The notes under the pieces are model-generated. The model was given only the letters and a program-made list of their open reading frames with translations, made no database searches and was not told the origin of the DNA. A program made the position numbers and the translations under genes. This document shows, piece by piece, positions 5,799-6,933 of a DNA stretch of 6,933 nucleotides (positions within the stretch are counted from its first letter, which is position 1; each line of letters opens with the position of its first letter). The DNA is from DATGKD01 sp035294855. GTDB taxonomy: Bacteria; Actinomycetota; Acidimicrobiia; Acidimicrobiales; UBA8190. Location: contig DATGKD010000219.1 of NCBI GenBank assembly GCA_035294855.1, positions 1-6,933 on the forward strand, in the 5' to 3' direction.

Positions 5799-6933
5799 TC
5801 ACGCCGAGCCCGCGCCAGTGCTCGTGCCCGCCGGCACCCGCCGGGGCAGGACGGGCGCGTCTCGCCCGGTGCCGCCCTCGGTCGGCGTCCTCGCCTTCTC
5901 CTCGTGGTACTCCTCGTCCACGTTGACGGCCCAGATGTCGTGGCGGGCGTCGTGCACGATGTTGTCGACCGTCAGCAGCGCCGTGTACATCGAGTGGTCC
6001 TGGTTGTTGTACTTGTGCATGCCGTTGCGGCCCACGGGGTGCACGTTGGGGACCTCGGCGGCCATCCAGTGCCGGATCGTCTCCACCGCGTCGCGGTACG
6101 TGTCGTCGTACACCGGATACGCCTTGGGCATGCGCACCACGAACCCCCGCTCGACCAGGTTCTCGGGGACGAGTCCGATGGTGGCGAGCTCGCGTGTGGC
6201 CAACGCGATGAGCTCCTCGTCGGGAGCCGACCACAGGGCGTCGCCCTCGAACACGAAGTACTCGAGACCGAGGCACGTGCGGCCGTCTTTCACCATGAAG
6301 GGGGACCACGACCCGAAGTTCTGGATGCGCCCCACCTTGACCCCCGGCGAGTGGATGTAGATCCAGTTGTCGGGGAAGCCTCGATCGGCCGGCACGACCA
6401 ACGCAACGGTCAGGAAGTCCCGGTAGTGGAGGTCGTCGGCGGCGTCGCGCACCTCCGGCGGCGCGGGCGGGTCGAGCGCGCGCACCAGCGCCGAGAACGG
6501 CATCGAGCTGATGACGTGGCTCGCCTCCAAGCGGCGGCGATTGCCGTCGTGCTCGTAGACGACGGTGGCGGCACCTTGCGGATCCCGCTCGATGGCGACC
6601 ACCGGGGTGCACATCTGCACGTCGCCCCCGGCGGCCACGACGAGGTCGCGACAGCGCTCCCACATCATCCCCGGCCCATGGCGCGGGTACTGGAACTCCT
6701 CGATGAGGCTCGTCACCTGGCGTGAGCGGTCCCGGCGGCTCCCGGCGAAACGGGCGCGCATGGGCTCCCACACCGCCTTGAACAACGACATGCCCTTGAT
6801 GCGTTGCGCGCCCCAGTCGGCCGACAGCTCGGAGGCGGGCACGCCCCACACCTTTTCGTTGTAGGTCTTGAAGAAGTGCTCGTAGAGGCGCCATCCATAG
6901 TTGGCGACGATGTACCCCTCGAGCGTGCTCTGG
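5799..6933 (-). CDS. UDP-galactopyranose-mutase-like FAD protein, N-terminus beyond window
   Basis: The open frame enters from the right edge and gives the C-terminal 377 residues; the GxGxxG dinucleotide-binding motif should lie outside. Counting from the edge, recognisable blocks are FFKTYNEKVWGVPASELSAD (19-38), FQYPRHGPGMMWE (80-92), ASHVISSMPFSALV (137-150), FPDNWIYIHSPGVKVGRIQN (186-205), PKAYPVYDDTY (269-279) and VGRNGMHKYNNQDHSMYTAL (300-319). The last two match the layout of the UDP-galactopyranose mutase C-terminus, where a YP motif is followed by GR-x-x-x-Y-x-Y-x-x-D near the flavin. Proteins like this are usually annotated as NAD(P)/FAD-dependent or protoporphyrinogen-oxidase-like oxidoreductases without a proven reaction. 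The final 30 residues are a Pro/Gly/Arg-rich tail. Tight linkage to the flippase and glycosyltransferase suggests a glycan precursor role. The family is clear, but the reaction is inferred. Confidence 0.85.
   Translation of the reverse strand, partial: QSTLEGYIVANYGWRLYEHFFKTYNEKVWGVPASELSADWGAQRIKGMSLFKAVWEPMRARFAGSRRDRSRQVTSLIEEFQYPRHGPGMMWERCRDLVVAAGGDVQMCTPVVAIERDPQGAATVVYEHDGNRRRLEASHVISSMPFSALVRALDPPAPPEVRDAADDLHYRDFLTVALVVPADRGFPDNWIYIHSPGVKVGRIQNFGSWSPFMVKDGRTCLGLEYFVFEGDALWSAPDEELIALATRELATIGLVPENLVERGFVVRMPKAYPVYDDTYRDAVETIRHWMAAEVPNVHPVGRNGMHKYNNQDHSMYTALLTVDNIVHDARHDIWAVNVDEEYHEEKARTPTEGGTGRDAPVLPRRVPAGTSTGAGSA

Noticed and set aside
4190..5926. A 578-codon plus-strand open frame opposite the flippase gene.
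   Set aside because: It is codon-aligned antisense to the flippase gene, and its His/Gly/Gln/Arg-rich translation is typical of antisense of a hydrophobic G+C-rich gene.
5526..6725. A 399-codon plus-strand open frame opposite the FAD protein.
   Set aside because: It is codon-aligned with the FAD gene on the other strand. The Val/His/Asp-rich translation has no domain, and the sense frame has unmistakable conserved blocks.

Overview
This very G+C-rich window reads like an actinobacterial chromosome. The clues are GTG start codons throughout, almost no TTA, CTA or TCA codons, UvrB motifs of actinobacterial type, and the coaE-uvrB gene pair. The glycosyltransferase and FAD protein resemble Acidimicrobiia proteins as I remember them, so that class is my best guess. 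All five genes lie on the minus strand, and transcription runs from the right edge to the left edge.

Layout in transcription order, right to left. (1) The C-terminal 377 residues of a UDP-galactopyranose-mutase-like FAD protein, whose N-terminus lies beyond the right edge. (2) After 28 bp, a 520-residue polytopic membrane protein of the MOP/Wzx flippase type. (3) After about 150 bp holding two inverted repeats, a family 4 GT-B glycosyltransferase. (4) After a short gap, coaE (dephospho-CoA kinase). (5) After 113 bp holding an 11-bp tandem repeat and two hairpins, uvrB, whose C-terminus runs off the left edge.

The window therefore joins two themes. The right two thirds suggest assembly and export of a cell-surface or lipid-linked glycan: a sugar-modifying-type flavoprotein, a lipid-linked sugar flippase and a cytosolic glycosyltransferase. 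The left third is conserved housekeeping: the last step of coenzyme A synthesis and nucleotide excision repair. No mobile element, CRISPR array, tRNA, rRNA or credible plus-strand gene was seen. Long plus-strand open frames are antisense shadows of the real genes.

I see no clear novel biological system. The points most worth a second look are the frame-cycling stop-codon repeat at the coaE terminus, the inserts in the glycosyltransferase and flippase, and the uncharacterised FAD protein/flippase/glycosyltransferase cluster.
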